Of a DNA stretch of 64,000 nucleotides, positions 33,856-42,696 are shown one piece after another. The position numbers were made by a program, and so were the translations under genes. Under the pieces are notes generated by a model. It was not told the DNA's origin, made no database searches, and saw only the letters and a list, made by a program, of their open reading frames with translations. Each line of letters opens with the position of its first letter. Position 1 is the first letter of the stretch. Origin of the DNA: Streptomyces sp. NBC_00259 (GTDB taxonomy: Bacteria > Actinomycetota > Actinomycetes > Streptomycetales > Streptomycetaceae); NCBI RefSeq assembly GCF_036181745.1, contig NZ_CP108080.1:7133501-7197500 (forward strand), read 5' to 3'.

Positions 33856-36210
33856 TCAGGTCGTGCGTGTCGCGCGGCCGAGCGTCGTGGCGAGATACGG
33901 CGCGGTGCGGCTCCCCGCCGCCCGCGCCACCTCCGCCGGGGTGCCCTCCGCCACGATCCGGCCGCCCTCGTCCCCGCCGCCCGGGCCCAGGTCCAGCACC
34001 CAGTCGGCGTCCACCACCACGTCCATGTCGTGCTCGACGACCACCACCGAGTGCCCGGCGTCGACCAGATCGTGCAGCCGGCGCATCAGCACCTCCACGT
34101 CCGCCGGATGCAGTCCGGTGGTCGGTTCGTCCAGGACGTACAGCGTGTGGCCCCGGTGCTGCCGCTGCAGCTCGGTGGCGAGCTTGATGCGCTGCGCCTC
34201 GCCGCCGGACAGTTCGGTCGCCGGCTGGCCGAGCCGCAGATAGCCGAGGCCGACGTCCAGCAGTGCCCCGAGGCTCCGCAGCGCCGCCGGGGTGCCGGCG
34301 AAGACCTCCGCCGCGGCCTCCACGGTCAGATCGAGCACCTCGGCGACGGTCAGCCCGCCGTGCCGCACTTCGAGGGTCTCCGGGTTGTAGCGGGCCCCGT
34401 GGCACTCCGGGCACGGCGCGTACGTACTGGGCAGGAAGAGGAGTTCCACGGACACGAAACCCTCGCCCTGGCAGGTCTCGCACCGACCGCCGGCCACGTT
34501 GAAGGAGAACCGCCCGGCCCGGTAGCCGCGTGCCCGGGCCTCGTCGGTGGCGGAGAAGAGCTTGCGTACGACGTCGAAGAGCCCCGTGTACGTGGCGAGA
34601 TTGGACCGGGGCGTGCGGCCGATCGGCTTCTGGTCCACGGTCACCAGCCGTTCCACGCCCGGTAGTTCCTCCGTGATGGCGCCGACCAGCGTCGACTTCC
34701 CCGAGCCCGACACACCGGTGACCGCCGTGAACACACCGAGCGGCAGCCGCGCCGTGAGACCGCGCAGATTGTGCCGGGTGACCGGCCCGAGGACGAGGTG
34801 CCCGGACGGCTCGCGCACCGCCCGCCGCGGCCCCGCGCCCGCCTCGAAGAGGAAGCGGCGCGTCGCCGACTCCGCCACCTCGGCGAGCCCCTCGGGGGGC
34901 CCGCTGTGCAGCACCCGGCCGCCGTGCTCACCGGCCCGCGGCCCCACGTCGACCAGCCAGTCCGCGTGCCGCACCACCTCCAGATGGTGCTCGACCACGA
35001 AGACCGTGTTGCCGCTCGCCTTGAGCCGGTCCAGAACGACGATCAGCGCATCCGTGTCCGCCGGGTGCAGCCCGGCCGACGGCTCGTCGAGCACGTACAC
35101 GACACCGAAGAGCCCGGACCGCAGCTGGGTCGCCAGCCGCAGCCGCTGAAGCTCCCCGCTGGAGAGCGTCGGCGCCGCGCGGTCCAGACTCAGATAGCCG
35201 AGACCCAGTTCGGTCACCGTGGCGATCCGGGCCAGCAGATCCGCGGTCAGCACCCGCGCCGGCTCGTCACCGGGGCCCTCGTGCAGCACCCGGGCCAGCT
35301 CGGTCAGCGGCAGTGTCGCCAGCTCGGCGATCGTCCGCCCCGCGTAGGTCACCGCGAGCGCCTCCGGCCGCAGCCTGCTGCCCCCGCACACCGGGCACGG
35401 CTCGGCCGTCAGGAAACGCTCGGCCTTCGTGCGCAGGGTCCGGCTCTTGGAATCGGCGAAGGTGTGCAGCACATAGCGCCGGGCGCTCATGTACGTACCC
35501 TGGTACGGCCGCTGGATACGGCCCGCCTCGCGGACCGGATGCACCGTCACCACCGGCTGCTCGTCGGTGAACAGGATCCAGTCGCGGTCCTTCTGCTCCA
35601 GCTCGCGCCACGGCCGCTCGATGTCGTACCCGAGGGCGTCCAGGACGTCGCGCAGGTTCTTGCCCTGCCAGGCCCCCGGCCACGCGGCGATCGCTCCCTG
35701 CCGGACCGACAGCGCGGGATCCGGCACCAGCAGCTCTTCGGTGGTGCGGTGGATCCGCCCGAGACCGTGGCACTCGGGGCAGGCCCCGGCCGCCGTGTTG
35801 GGCGAGAACGCGTCGGAGTCGAGCCGCTCGGCGCCCTCCGGGTACGCGCCGGCCCGCGAGAACAGCATCCGCAGCGAGTTCGAGAGCGTCGTGACCGTGC
35901 CGACGGAGGAGCGCGACGTGGGGGAGGAGCGGCGCTGCTCCAGGGAGACGGCCGGCGGCAGCCCGGTGATCTCGCCGACCTTCGGTACGCCCACCTGGTG
36001 GATGAGCCGGCGCGCGTAGGGGGCGACGGACTCGAAGTAGCGCCGCTGGGCCTCGGCGTAGATCGTGCCGAAGGCGAGCGAGGACTTGCCCGACCCGGAG
36101 ACGCCGGTGAAGACGGTGAGGGCGTCCCGGGGAATGTCGACGTCGACGTTCCTGAGGTTGTGCTCGCGGGCGGCGCGGACGCGGATGTAGGGATCGTGGG
36201 GGCCTTGCAT
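33856..36210 (-). CDS. UvrA2-type excinuclease ABC subunit
   Basis: A 784-residue ABC ATPase with two nucleotide-binding halves: Walker A GVSGSGKSSLAF (about residue 37) and GVSGSGKSTLVG (about 500), with signatures TLSSGELQRLRLATQL and ELSGGEAQRIKLATEL. It has three zinc-binding Cys sets (CPECHGLG; CPVCGGSRL; CETCQGEGF with CPECHGARY). At under 800 residues it lacks the UvrB-binding insertion of UvrA (about 950), which defines the UvrA2/DrrC-like class linked to tolerance of DNA-intercalating drugs. The start ATG 36210 follows TAGAAT by seven bases, so it is probably leaderless. That TAGAAT overlaps the stop codon of the upstream monooxygenase gene. Confidence 0.92.
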   Translation of the reverse strand: MQGPHDPYIRVRAAREHNLRNVDVDIPRDALTVFTGVSGSGKSSLAFGTIYAEAQRRYFESVAPYARRLIHQVGVPKVGEITGLPPAVSLEQRRSSPTSRSSVGTVTTLSNSLRMLFSRAGAYPEGAERLDSDAFSPNTAAGACPECHGLGRIHRTTEELLVPDPALSVRQGAIAAWPGAWQGKNLRDVLDALGYDIERPWRELEQKDRDWILFTDEQPVVTVHPVREAGRIQRPYQGTYMSARRYVLHTFADSKSRTLRTKAERFLTAEPCPVCGGSRLRPEALAVTYAGRTIAELATLPLTELARVLHEGPGDEPARVLTADLLARIATVTELGLGYLSLDRAAPTLSSGELQRLRLATQLRSGLFGVVYVLDEPSAGLHPADTDALIVVLDRLKASGNTVFVVEHHLEVVRHADWLVDVGPRAGEHGGRVLHSGPPEGLAEVAESATRRFLFEAGAGPRRAVREPSGHLVLGPVTRHNLRGLTARLPLGVFTAVTGVSGSGKSTLVGAITEELPGVERLVTVDQKPIGRTPRSNLATYTGLFDVVRKLFSATDEARARGYRAGRFSFNVAGGRCETCQGEGFVSVELLFLPSTYAPCPECHGARYNPETLEVRHGGLTVAEVLDLTVEAAAEVFAGTPAALRSLGALLDVGLGYLRLGQPATELSGGEAQRIKLATELQRQHRGHTLYVLDEPTTGLHPADVEVLMRRLHDLVDAGHSVVVVEHDMDVVVDADWVLDLGPGGGDEGGRIVAEGTPAEVARAAGSRTAPYLATTLGRATRTT

Positions 36211-36220
36211 ACCGCGGATT

Positions 36221-37270
36221 CTAGGCAGCGGCCGGGACATCCGCGCTGGTCAGCCCCGCGAGCAGGGCGAGACGGCGGAACGAGTCCAGCAGTGCGGCGC
36301 GGTCGTACGTACTCGTCGTCACCAGCACCTCGTCCGCGCCGGTGTCGCTGATCACCGCCTCCAGCGCCTCCTTGACCTGCTCCTGCGTGCCGTGGATCGG
36401 GCCGCGCAGCCCCGACTCGTAGAACTCCCGCTCCTTCGCGGTCATCGCCGCGGCCTCGATCCGCCCGGCCGGCGCGAGCGGCGGGAACGTGCCGTGCGTG
36501 CGGGAGTACGCCATCGCCCACGCCTCCGGCACCAGCAGCCGCCTCGCCTCCTCCTCGCTGCCCGCGACCGCGACGGTGCCCGCCACGACGACGTACGGCT
36601 CGTCCGCCCACACGGAGGGGCGGAACTCCGCGCGATACCGTTCGACGGCCGCCGACAGCCGGTCCCGGCCCTTCAGGTCGCCGATCACCAGGGGCACCCC
36701 GGCGGCCGCGGCGATCCCGGCGCCCTCACCGGTGGCCAGCACGAACGGGGGCACCCGCAGCCCTTCGGAGGGATGGGCGTGCACCTGCGGATGCGCTCGC
36801 CGTGTGCCCCGCGGTCCCCGTGATCCCTCGAACCACCCCAGCAGCTCGCTCAGCTGCCCCGCGAAGTCCTCGGCGTCGTCCTTCTCGCGCCCGAGCGCCC
36901 TGCGGACGCCGCCCGTGAACCCCACCGAGCGGCCGAGGCCCATGTCGATCCGGCCCGGGAAGAGCGACTCCAGTACGCCGAACTGCTCGGCCACCACCAG
37001 GGTTTGGTGGTTGGGCAGCATCACCCCGCCCGTCCCGACCCGGATCGTGGACGTCGCGGCGGCCACCGCGGCCGCCAGCACCGTCGGCGCCGAACCGGCC
37101 ACGCCCGGCACCCCGTGGTGCTCGGCCACCCAGAAGCGGTGGAAGCCCAGCTCCTCCACCTGCTGTGCGAGCCGGACGGTGCCGCGGAGCGCCTGAGGGG
37201 CGTCCTGGCCCTCACGGGTGCGGGAGCGGTCCAGTACGGAGAACCGGGTCGAAGCGATCACTGAGCTCAT
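36221..37270 (-). CDS. LLM-class flavin-dependent monooxygenase (luciferase-like)
   Basis: A 349-residue TIM-barrel protein of the bacterial luciferase superfamily. It carries the opening SVLDRSRTREGQDAPQALRGTVRLAQQVEELGFHRFWVAEHHG, the GGVMLPNHQTLVVAEQFGVLESLFPGRIDMGLGRS flavin-site region, and a C-terminal DTGADEVLVTTSTYDRAALLDSFRRLA. This subgroup (MsnO8/YhbW-like) uses reduced FMN supplied by another enzyme; its substrate is not known. The TAG stop is embedded in the -10 element proposed for the downstream uvrA2 gene. No ribosome binding site is obvious before the ATG at 37270. Confidence 0.9.
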   Translation of the reverse strand: MSSVIASTRFSVLDRSRTREGQDAPQALRGTVRLAQQVEELGFHRFWVAEHHGVPGVAGSAPTVLAAAVAAATSTIRVGTGGVMLPNHQTLVVAEQFGVLESLFPGRIDMGLGRSVGFTGGVRRALGREKDDAEDFAGQLSELLGWFEGSRGPRGTRRAHPQVHAHPSEGLRVPPFVLATGEGAGIAAAAGVPLVIGDLKGRDRLSAAVERYRAEFRPSVWADEPYVVVAGTVAVAGSEEEARRLLVPEAWAMAYSRTHGTFPPLAPAGRIEAAAMTAKEREFYESGLRGPIHGTQEQVKEALEAVISDTGADEVLVTTSTYDRAALLDSFRRLALLAGLTSADVPAAA

Positions 37271-37327
37271 ACACCGTTCAACAGGTGGGGGCCATGATGA
37301 TTCCCGCAGGCCCTACGCTTGGGGCGC

Positions 37328-37819
37328 GTGACGCAAGCGACGACGCAGACGGGCCGCGAGCCCGGCCGTGAGACAGGCCGGGGCAGCAGGCCGCTGGCCG
37401 TGTTCGACCTGGACGGCACCCTCGCGGGGAACGGCCACCGCCAGCACTTCCTGGAGCGCAGGCCGCGCGACTGGGCGGGGTTCTTCGCCGCCGCACCCGA
37501 CGACACACCGCTCGCCGAGGGCCTGCGGATCGTGGCCGAGGCGACGGTGGAGTGCGAAGTCGTGTACCTGACCGGTCGGCCGGAGCGCTGCCGGGCGGAC
37601 ACCGTGGCGTGGCTGGAACGGCACGGCCTGCCGACGGGCCGCATCTGGATGCGCCGCAACGACGACCGCCGCCCCGCCCGGACGACCAAGCTGGACACGT
37701 TGCGGCGCCTCGCCCGCAGCCGCGAGATCCGCATGCTCGTGGACGACGACGAACTCGTCTGCGACGCCGCCGAACGTGCGGGCTTCCGCGTGGTGCGGGC
37801 CCGCTGGGCCGAGGCGTAG
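37328..37819 (+). CDS. HAD-family phosphatase, PNKP 3'-phosphatase-like
   Basis: A 163-residue cytoplasmic HAD protein. Motif I is VFDLDGTLAGNGHRQHF (catalytic Asp pair), motif II VVYLTGRPERCR, the conserved Lys lies in ARTTKLDTLRRLA and motif IV in RMLVDDDELVCDAAERAGF. The pattern and small size fit the stand-alone phosphatase domain of polynucleotide kinase/phosphatase (3'-phosphate removal from nucleic acids), as seen in phage-like and bacterial HAD_PNKP proteins. GTG 37328 is taken as start because TACGCT lies eight bases upstream with no ribosome binding site (leaderless). A TTG at 37319 is in frame but overlaps that hexamer. Confidence 0.8.
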   Translation: MTQATTQTGREPGRETGRGSRPLAVFDLDGTLAGNGHRQHFLERRPRDWAGFFAAAPDDTPLAEGLRIVAEATVECEVVYLTGRPERCRADTVAWLERHGLPTGRIWMRRNDDRRPARTTKLDTLRRLARSREIRMLVDDDELVCDAAERAGFRVVRARWAEA

Positions 37820-37939
37820 CGCCTCAGGCCCGCGGACGCGGGTGCTCACGCTCCCGGACGCGGATGCCTCACGCTCCCGGACGTGGATGCCTCACGCCCT
37901 TGGATGCGTCTGCCCTACGCCCTCTCGGACGCGGGTGCC
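37820..37939. repeat. Degenerate 22-25-bp tandem repeat between convergent genes
   Basis: Four to five imperfect units of the form TGCCTCACGCTCCCGGACGCGGA fill the gap between the HAD phosphatase and dodecin stops. Units differ by a few bases and by 1-3 bases in length. No hairpin or reading frame explains them. Confidence 0.75.
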
Positions 37940-38164
37940 TCAGACGTCGCCCTCTGCGTCCTCGAGGCGGAAACCGACCTTCAGGCCGACCTGGTAGTGC
38001 TCGATCTCGCCGTCCGCGATGTTGCCGCGCACCTGCGTCACCTCGAACCAGTCGAGGCTCCTCAGCGTCTGCTTGGCGCGGGCGATGCCGTTGCGGATGG
38101 CCTGGTCGACGCCCTCGTGCGAGGTGCCGACGATCTCAGTGACCCGGTAGGTGTGGTGGGACAT
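37940..38164 (-). CDS. Dodecin
   Basis: A 74-residue protein that matches the dodecin family end to end: TYRVTEIVGTSHEGVDQAIRNGIARAKQTLRSLDWFEVTQVRGNI, with the flavin-stacking Trp in SLDWFEV and the C-terminal HYQVGLKVGFRLE strand. Dodecins form hollow dodecamers that store flavins (or CoA) and protect the cell from free flavin. GAGAGGAAT lies upstream of the ATG. It is a single gene with 24 bases before the stop of the truncated GntR gene on the same strand. Confidence 0.95.
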   Translation of the reverse strand: MSHHTYRVTEIVGTSHEGVDQAIRNGIARAKQTLRSLDWFEVTQVRGNIADGEIEHYQVGLKVGFRLEDAEGDV

Positions 38165-38188
38165 GGGATCGCATTCCTCTCGGCCGTG

Positions 38189-38820
38189 TCAGTGGTTCCC
38201 CTCCACGTTGCCCCACCACGCCGAGGCGCGCGAGGCGTCGGCCACCGGCCGCCCGCCGTCGTCCCGGCCCACGGCCAGCCGCGACACGATGCGGTAGCGG
38301 TCGCCCCGGTACAGCGAGCGGACGTACTCCACGGGCCGGTCCGAGGCGTCGACGGTGACGCGGTCGAACAGCAGCGCGGGAGAGAGCACCGGCACGTCGA
38401 GCAGCCGCGCCTCGTCCTCGCCGAGCACGGTCGGCTCGATCGACTGCGTGGCGTGCGCCAGGCGGATCCCGAGGCGCTCGCGCAGATGGGCGTAGAACCC
38501 GCCCTCCATCTGCTCCGGCGACAGGCCCGGGACCAGGTCCGCCGGGATGTGCAGGTGCTCGAGGGCGATCGGCGCCCCGTCGACGAGCCGCAGCCGTGCC
38601 ACGTACACCAGGGCGGTGGCGGAAGAGACCCGGAGCCTGCGCCCGACGCGGGCGCCGGCCCGGACGTCGCGCAGCTCCAGGACCCGGCTGGTCCACGCAC
38701 CCGGAGCCCGCGGGGCCGTCCCCGGACGGTCCTCGGCGACGAGCTCCTGGGTGATCTTGGCGGGGGCGACGAACATCCCGCGCCCGTGCTCGCGCACGAG
38801 CCGGCCGGTGGCGACCAGGC
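38189..38820 (-). pseudogene. GntR/UTRA-family regulator, 5' end deleted
   Basis: The remaining frame encodes a complete UTRA ligand-binding domain (RVLELRDVRAGARVGRRLRVS ... LEHLHIPADLVPG ... SPALLFDRVTVDASDRPVEYVRSLYRGDRYRI) plus only the last residues of the GntR winged helix (LVATGRLVREHGRGMFV). Homology stops at about 38820, where the sequence switches abruptly into an oppositely oriented hexosaminidase fragment. The DNA-binding domain and start are gone, so a functional repressor is unlikely. An internal ATG at 38797 could still express the UTRA part. UTRA domains commonly bind sugar phosphates, and the fused GH20 fragment suggests an N-acetylglucosamine-type regulon. Confidence 0.8.
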
Positions 38821-39296
38821 TGGACCGAGACCGGCGAGGACCTCCCCGCCGGCTTCACCGTCCTGACCTGGCGCGACGCGGCCCACGGTCTCACCGCCGC
38901 ACGCCGCGGCCACGACGTGATCATGGCGCCGTACCGCTGACCTATCTCGACTACCCGCAGTCCGACGACCCCGGCGAACCGCCCGGCCAGCCCGGCGGGA
39001 TCGTCGACCTGCGCACCGTCCACGGGACCGAACCCGCCCCCGCCGACTGGGAACCCGAGGCCGCCGCCCGCGTCCTCGGCACCCAGGCCCAGCTGTGGAC
39101 CGAGTACGTGCCCACGCCCGCGCACGCCGAGTACCTGTCCTTCCCCCGGCTGTGCGCCCTCGCCGAGAACGCCTGGTCCGGCCGCCGCGACTGGCCCGGC
39201 TTCCAGGAGCGGCTGCACCACCACCGCGTCCGGCTCGACACCCTCGGTGTGCCGCGCCGGCCCCCCACCATCGCCTCAGGAGAGGACAGCTCATGA
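38820..39296 (+). pseudogene. GH20 beta-N-acetylhexosaminidase, C-terminal fragment with frameshift
   Basis: Only the C-terminal third or so of a GH20 enzyme remains. Frame one (from 38821) gives WTETGEDLPAGFTVLTWRD and HDVIMAPYR, then a TGA at 38938. The match continues in another frame from about 38935 as LTYLDYPQSDD ... LGTQAQLWTEYVPTPAHAEYLSFPRLCALAENAW, the usual GH20 ending. A one-base loss near 38936 explains the shift. The catalytic D-E region and any signal peptide lie in the missing part. The fragment's TGA stop overlaps the start of the next gene (ATGA at 39293), so the two were once an operon. Confidence 0.8.
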
Positions 39297-40704
39297 ACGT
39301 CAGACGCACCCGGATACGCGCGGCCCTCGCCGCCGCCCTCGTCGCCGGCGTCGGCTGCGCCACGCTCACCGCGGTGCCCGCGGCGGCAGGCGGTGAGCAG
39401 GTCAAGGTCCAGTACCGGCAGAGCTCCACCGGCGGCGACCAGGCCGAGCCCTGGTTCAAGGTGGTCAACACCGGCTCCGCCTCCGTTCCGCTGGGCCAGG
39501 TCAAGCTCCGCTACTACTTCAAGGCCGAGGCCGGCGCCTCGTACACCTACGCCTGTTCCTGGGCGGTGAAGGGCTGCGCCAACATCACCGGCACCTTCGG
39601 GACGCTCGCCAACCCGACCGCCACCGCCGACCGTTATCTGGAGATCGGCTTCACCGCGGGCGCAGGCAGCCTCGCCCCCGGCGCCGACACCGGCGACATG
39701 CAGCTGCGCTTCCACCGCTCCAACTGGCAGTCCCTCGTCCAGAGCGACGACTACTCCTTCGGGCCCACCCAGACCGCGTACGGGGACTGGACGAAGGTCA
39801 CCGCGACCGTCGGCGGCAGCCTGGTCTGGGGCACGGCACCCGCGGGCAACGCCCCCGACCCCGATCCGACCGACCCGACCGACCCGCCGCCCACCGGCGG
39901 CGCGGCCCTCTTCGACGACTTCGCCGACACCTCGCACACCGACCCGGCGATCAGCGCCCACGGCTGGAGCGTACGGTCCAACTCCGGCGGCCCCGGGGTG
40001 CCCGGCGCCACCTGGGCCCCCGAGAACGTCACCTTCGCCCTGGAGGGACCAACTCGGTCATGAACCTGGAGACGTCCACGGCGGGTGCGGCCCAGTCGAC
40101 GGAGATGACCGAAGTCCTCACCCGCGCCACGAAGTTCAAGAACGGCACGTACCCGGCGCGCGTCAAGTTCTCCGACACGCCCAAGAACGGCGGCCCGGAC
40201 GGCGACCGCCTCGTCCAGACGTTCTTCACCATCAACGACCTCAAGGCGCCGATGGCGGACGACTACGCCGAGTACGACTTCGAGTACCTGCCCAACGGCG
40301 GCTGGGGCGAGCCGTCCAGCATCCTCTACTCCACCTCGTGGGAGACCTACCGGGCCGACCCCTGGGAGGCCGTCAACCAGCACTCCGAGGTCCGGGCGAG
40401 CTACGCCGGCTGGCACGACCTGGTCTTCACCATCGACAACAACGGCATCGTCTACTACGTCGACGGGCAGGAGTTCGGCCGGCACACGTACCTGCCCGAG
40501 CGGCCGATGTCGATCGACTTCAACCACTGGCTGATCGACCTGGCGGGACAGCCGAGCACCACACCGCGCGCCTACGACCAGAAGGTCGACTACGTGCTGC
40601 ACGTGAAGGACCAGGTGCTCACCCCGGCGCAGGTGGCGGCCAAGGTCGCCGCCTATCGGTCGGCCGGCACGGCCTTCGAGGACACGGTGCCCGCGAGCCA
40701 GTGA
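39293..40704 (+). pseudogene. Secreted CBM3 - GH16-like protein, frameshifted
   Basis: The first frame (39293-40063) encodes a signal peptide (ALAAALVAGVGCATLTAVPAAAGG), a family 3 cellulose-binding module (VKVQYRQSSTGGDQAEPWFKVVNTGSA ... YGDWTKVTATVGGSLVWG), a Pro/Asp/Thr linker, and the start of a second domain. That domain continues in the +1-related frame from about 40047: TNSVMNLETSTAG ... AEYDFEYLPNGGWGEP, where EYDFE fits the ExDxE catalytic signature of GH16-type beta-glucanases. One missing base near 40046 (GG for GGC) restores a single protein of about 470 residues. The second part could restart at ATG 40060 through an ATGA overlap. It may be a true mutation or a sequencing error. 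Confidence 0.75.
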
Positions 40705-40960
40705 CCGGGTGCCCCGGGCCGGGCGGGCGAGGTGTCCCCTTGCCCGCCCGGTGGCACGGAGCAAGCGGCTGATCGCACGGTGCCCGGCGGTCACGTGAGG
40801 CTCCGGTGACCCCCTTGCCGTCCGCGGTCGCCCGTCATTCAGATGGCGCACATCCACACTCCGCACCCCCGTCATGTCGAATCCAGCCGGTCACGGAATT
40901 AGTTAGGTGCCGGACCGCCGCAGGCGCGGTCCGTCCCCACCGTCCGGCAAGGAGACCGCC

Positions 40961-41740
40961 ATGCCCGCATCGCCAGCCGTCGTCCCGGCCCCGCTCATGA
41001 CCGCCGCCGAACCCCGTTACGTGGTGTCCCTCGCCCGTGACCAGGACGACGTACGGGCCGCCCAGCGGCTGCGCCACCAGGTGTTCGCCGGCGAGATGGG
41101 TGCCCGGCTGGAGGGCCCCGAGCCCGGCCTCGACATCGACGCCTTCGACGCGTACTGCGACCACATCCTGGTGCGCCACGAGGACACCGGCGAGGTCGTC
41201 GGCACCTACCGGGTGCTGCCGCCCGAGCGCGCGAAGGTCGCGGGCCGGCTGTACTCCGAGACCGAGTTCGACCTCGCCCGGCTCGAGCCCATCCGCGACG
41301 ACCTCGTGGAGGTCGGCCGCTCGTGCGTCCACCCCGCGCACCGCAACGGCGCCGTCATCGCCCTCATCTGGGCGGGTCTCGCGCGCTACATGACCCGCAC
41401 CGGCCACACCTGGCTGTCCGGCTGCTGCTCGATCCCGCTCGCCGACGGCGGCACGCTCGCGGCCGGGACCTGGGACACGGTCAAGGCCAAGCACCTCGCC
41501 CCCGAGGAGTACTGGGTCACCCCGCACAAGCTCTGGAGCGCCGACGGCATCGCCCGCCCCGAGGGCCGCGCCGAGCTCCCGCCGCTGCTGCGGGGCTACC
41601 TCCGCCTCGGCGCCTGGGTGTGCGGCGCGCCCGCCCACGACCCGGACTTCGGCGTCGCCGACCTGTACGTCCTGCTGTCGCTGCGCCGCACCAACCCCCG
41701 CTACCTGCGCCACTTCCTCTCTCTGGCGCCGGTGAAATGA
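40961..41740 (+). CDS. olsB: Ornithine-acyl-ACP N-acyltransferase (OlsB-like)
   Basis: A 259-residue GNAT-fold acyltransferase. The family reads RYVVSLARDQDDVRAAQRLRHQVFAGEMGA near the N-terminus, FDAYCDHILVRHEDTGEVVGTYRVLPPE, then EVGRSCVHPAHRNGAVIALIWAGLARYM and the late DLYVLLSLRRTNPRYLRHFL. OlsB adds a 3-hydroxy fatty acyl chain to ornithine to make lyso-ornithine lipid, a phosphorus-free membrane lipid. The start at 40961 has AAGGAG about seven bases upstream. The next gene, an acyltransferase of the PlsC type, overlaps by ATGA, exactly the olsB-olsA arrangement needed for complete ornithine lipid synthesis. Confidence 0.88.
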   Translation: MPASPAVVPAPLMTAAEPRYVVSLARDQDDVRAAQRLRHQVFAGEMGARLEGPEPGLDIDAFDAYCDHILVRHEDTGEVVGTYRVLPPERAKVAGRLYSETEFDLARLEPIRDDLVEVGRSCVHPAHRNGAVIALIWAGLARYMTRTGHTWLSGCCSIPLADGGTLAAGTWDTVKAKHLAPEEYWVTPHKLWSADGIARPEGRAELPPLLRGYLRLGAWVCGAPAHDPDFGVADLYVLLSLRRTNPRYLRHFLSLAPVK

Positions 41741-42696
41741 GCGTCTGGCTTCCCACCGCGCCCTGCACCCCGGCCGGCTGCGCGAGCTCGCAGTGGCCGA
41801 CCGTCGGGCGGCTCACCGCCGTCCTGCGGCTGATCGCGGGCGCGTCGGCGGTCCTCGCGGGCGTCGTCCTGTCCCCGCTGGCGATCCCGCTCGGCCCGCG
41901 GGGCCGTGCCCGGCTGGTCGGGATGTGGTGCCGCACCGTGATCCGGGCCTTCGGGGTACGGATACGGATCACGGGTCCCGTGCCCGCGAGCGCGCCGGGC
42001 ACCGGGCAGCACCCGGCGGCCGGCACGCTCGTCGTCCCCAACCACATCTCCTGGCTGGACATCCCGCTCGTCGCCGCCGTGCTGCCCGGGCGGATGCTCG
42101 CCAAGCGCGAGGTGCGGCAGTGGCCCGTCCTCGGGCCGCTCGCCGGATTCGGCGGGACGGTCTTCGTGGACCGGGACAGACTGCGCGCCCTGCCCGGGGT
42201 TGTCAGGGTCATGGCCGAGGCGCTCCGGTCCGGCGCACGGGTGATCGTCTTCCCCGAGGGGTCCACCTGGTGCGGCCGGGAGAAGGGGCGCTTCCGGCAC
42301 GCGGCGTTCCAGGCGGCGATCGACGCCGGGGCGACCGTGCAGCCCGTACGGATCAGCTACGGTCCCGTCGGTGCCGCGGCGTTCGTCGGCGACGATCCGC
42401 TGGCCACCTCGCTCTGGCGGGTCGCGACGGCCGCCGGGCTCACCGCGGAGATCACGCTCCTGCCGCCGGTCCCCGCGGGCGCCCACCCCGACCGCCGCTC
42501 ACTCGCCCGCGCCGCACAGCGCGCCGTGGCCGGGACGACGGCGGGCAACCACGCCGCCGCCCCGCACCTCGTGCGTGCGGCGATCCCCGGTCAGACCGCC
42601 GTCGACAGGGACAGCGCGAACCTGCCCTCCGCGTCCGTCCACCACTCGACCAGCTTCATCCCGGCATCCGCGAGTTCGGAACGCACCCCTTCCTGA
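41737..42696 (+). CDS. olsA: Lyso-ornithine lipid acyltransferase (OlsA / PlsC family)
   Basis: A 319-residue 1-acyl-glycerol-3-phosphate-type acyltransferase. A membrane helix (TAVLRLIAGASAVLAGVVLSPLAI) comes first. The acyltransferase block I NHxxxxD follows as NHISWLD, with FVDRD in block II and the FPEGSTWCGREKGRF Glu-Gly motif in block III. Translational coupling to olsB (ATGA at 41737-41740) points to O-acylation of lyso-ornithine lipid. The last 35 or so residues run into the 3' end of egtD on the other strand: the convergent genes overlap by 106 bases (42591-42696), so the OlsA tail is read from the complement of the egtD coding end. Start and motifs leave little doubt; the extended tail is unusual. 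Confidence 0.88.
   Translation: MSVWLPTAPCTPAGCASSQWPTVGRLTAVLRLIAGASAVLAGVVLSPLAIPLGPRGRARLVGMWCRTVIRAFGVRIRITGPVPASAPGTGQHPAAGTLVVPNHISWLDIPLVAAVLPGRMLAKREVRQWPVLGPLAGFGGTVFVDRDRLRALPGVVRVMAEALRSGARVIVFPEGSTWCGREKGRFRHAAFQAAIDAGATVQPVRISYGPVGAAAFVGDDPLATSLWRVATAAGLTAEITLLPPVPAGAHPDRRSLARAAQRAVAGTTAGNHAAAPHLVRAAIPGQTAVDRDSANLPSASVHHSTSFIPASASSERTPS

Noticed and set aside
40040..40066. Programmed frameshift in the CBM3-GH16-like gene
   Set aside because: No slippery heptamer or downstream pseudoknot is evident, and the neighbouring genes are decayed; a simple one-base loss is more likely.
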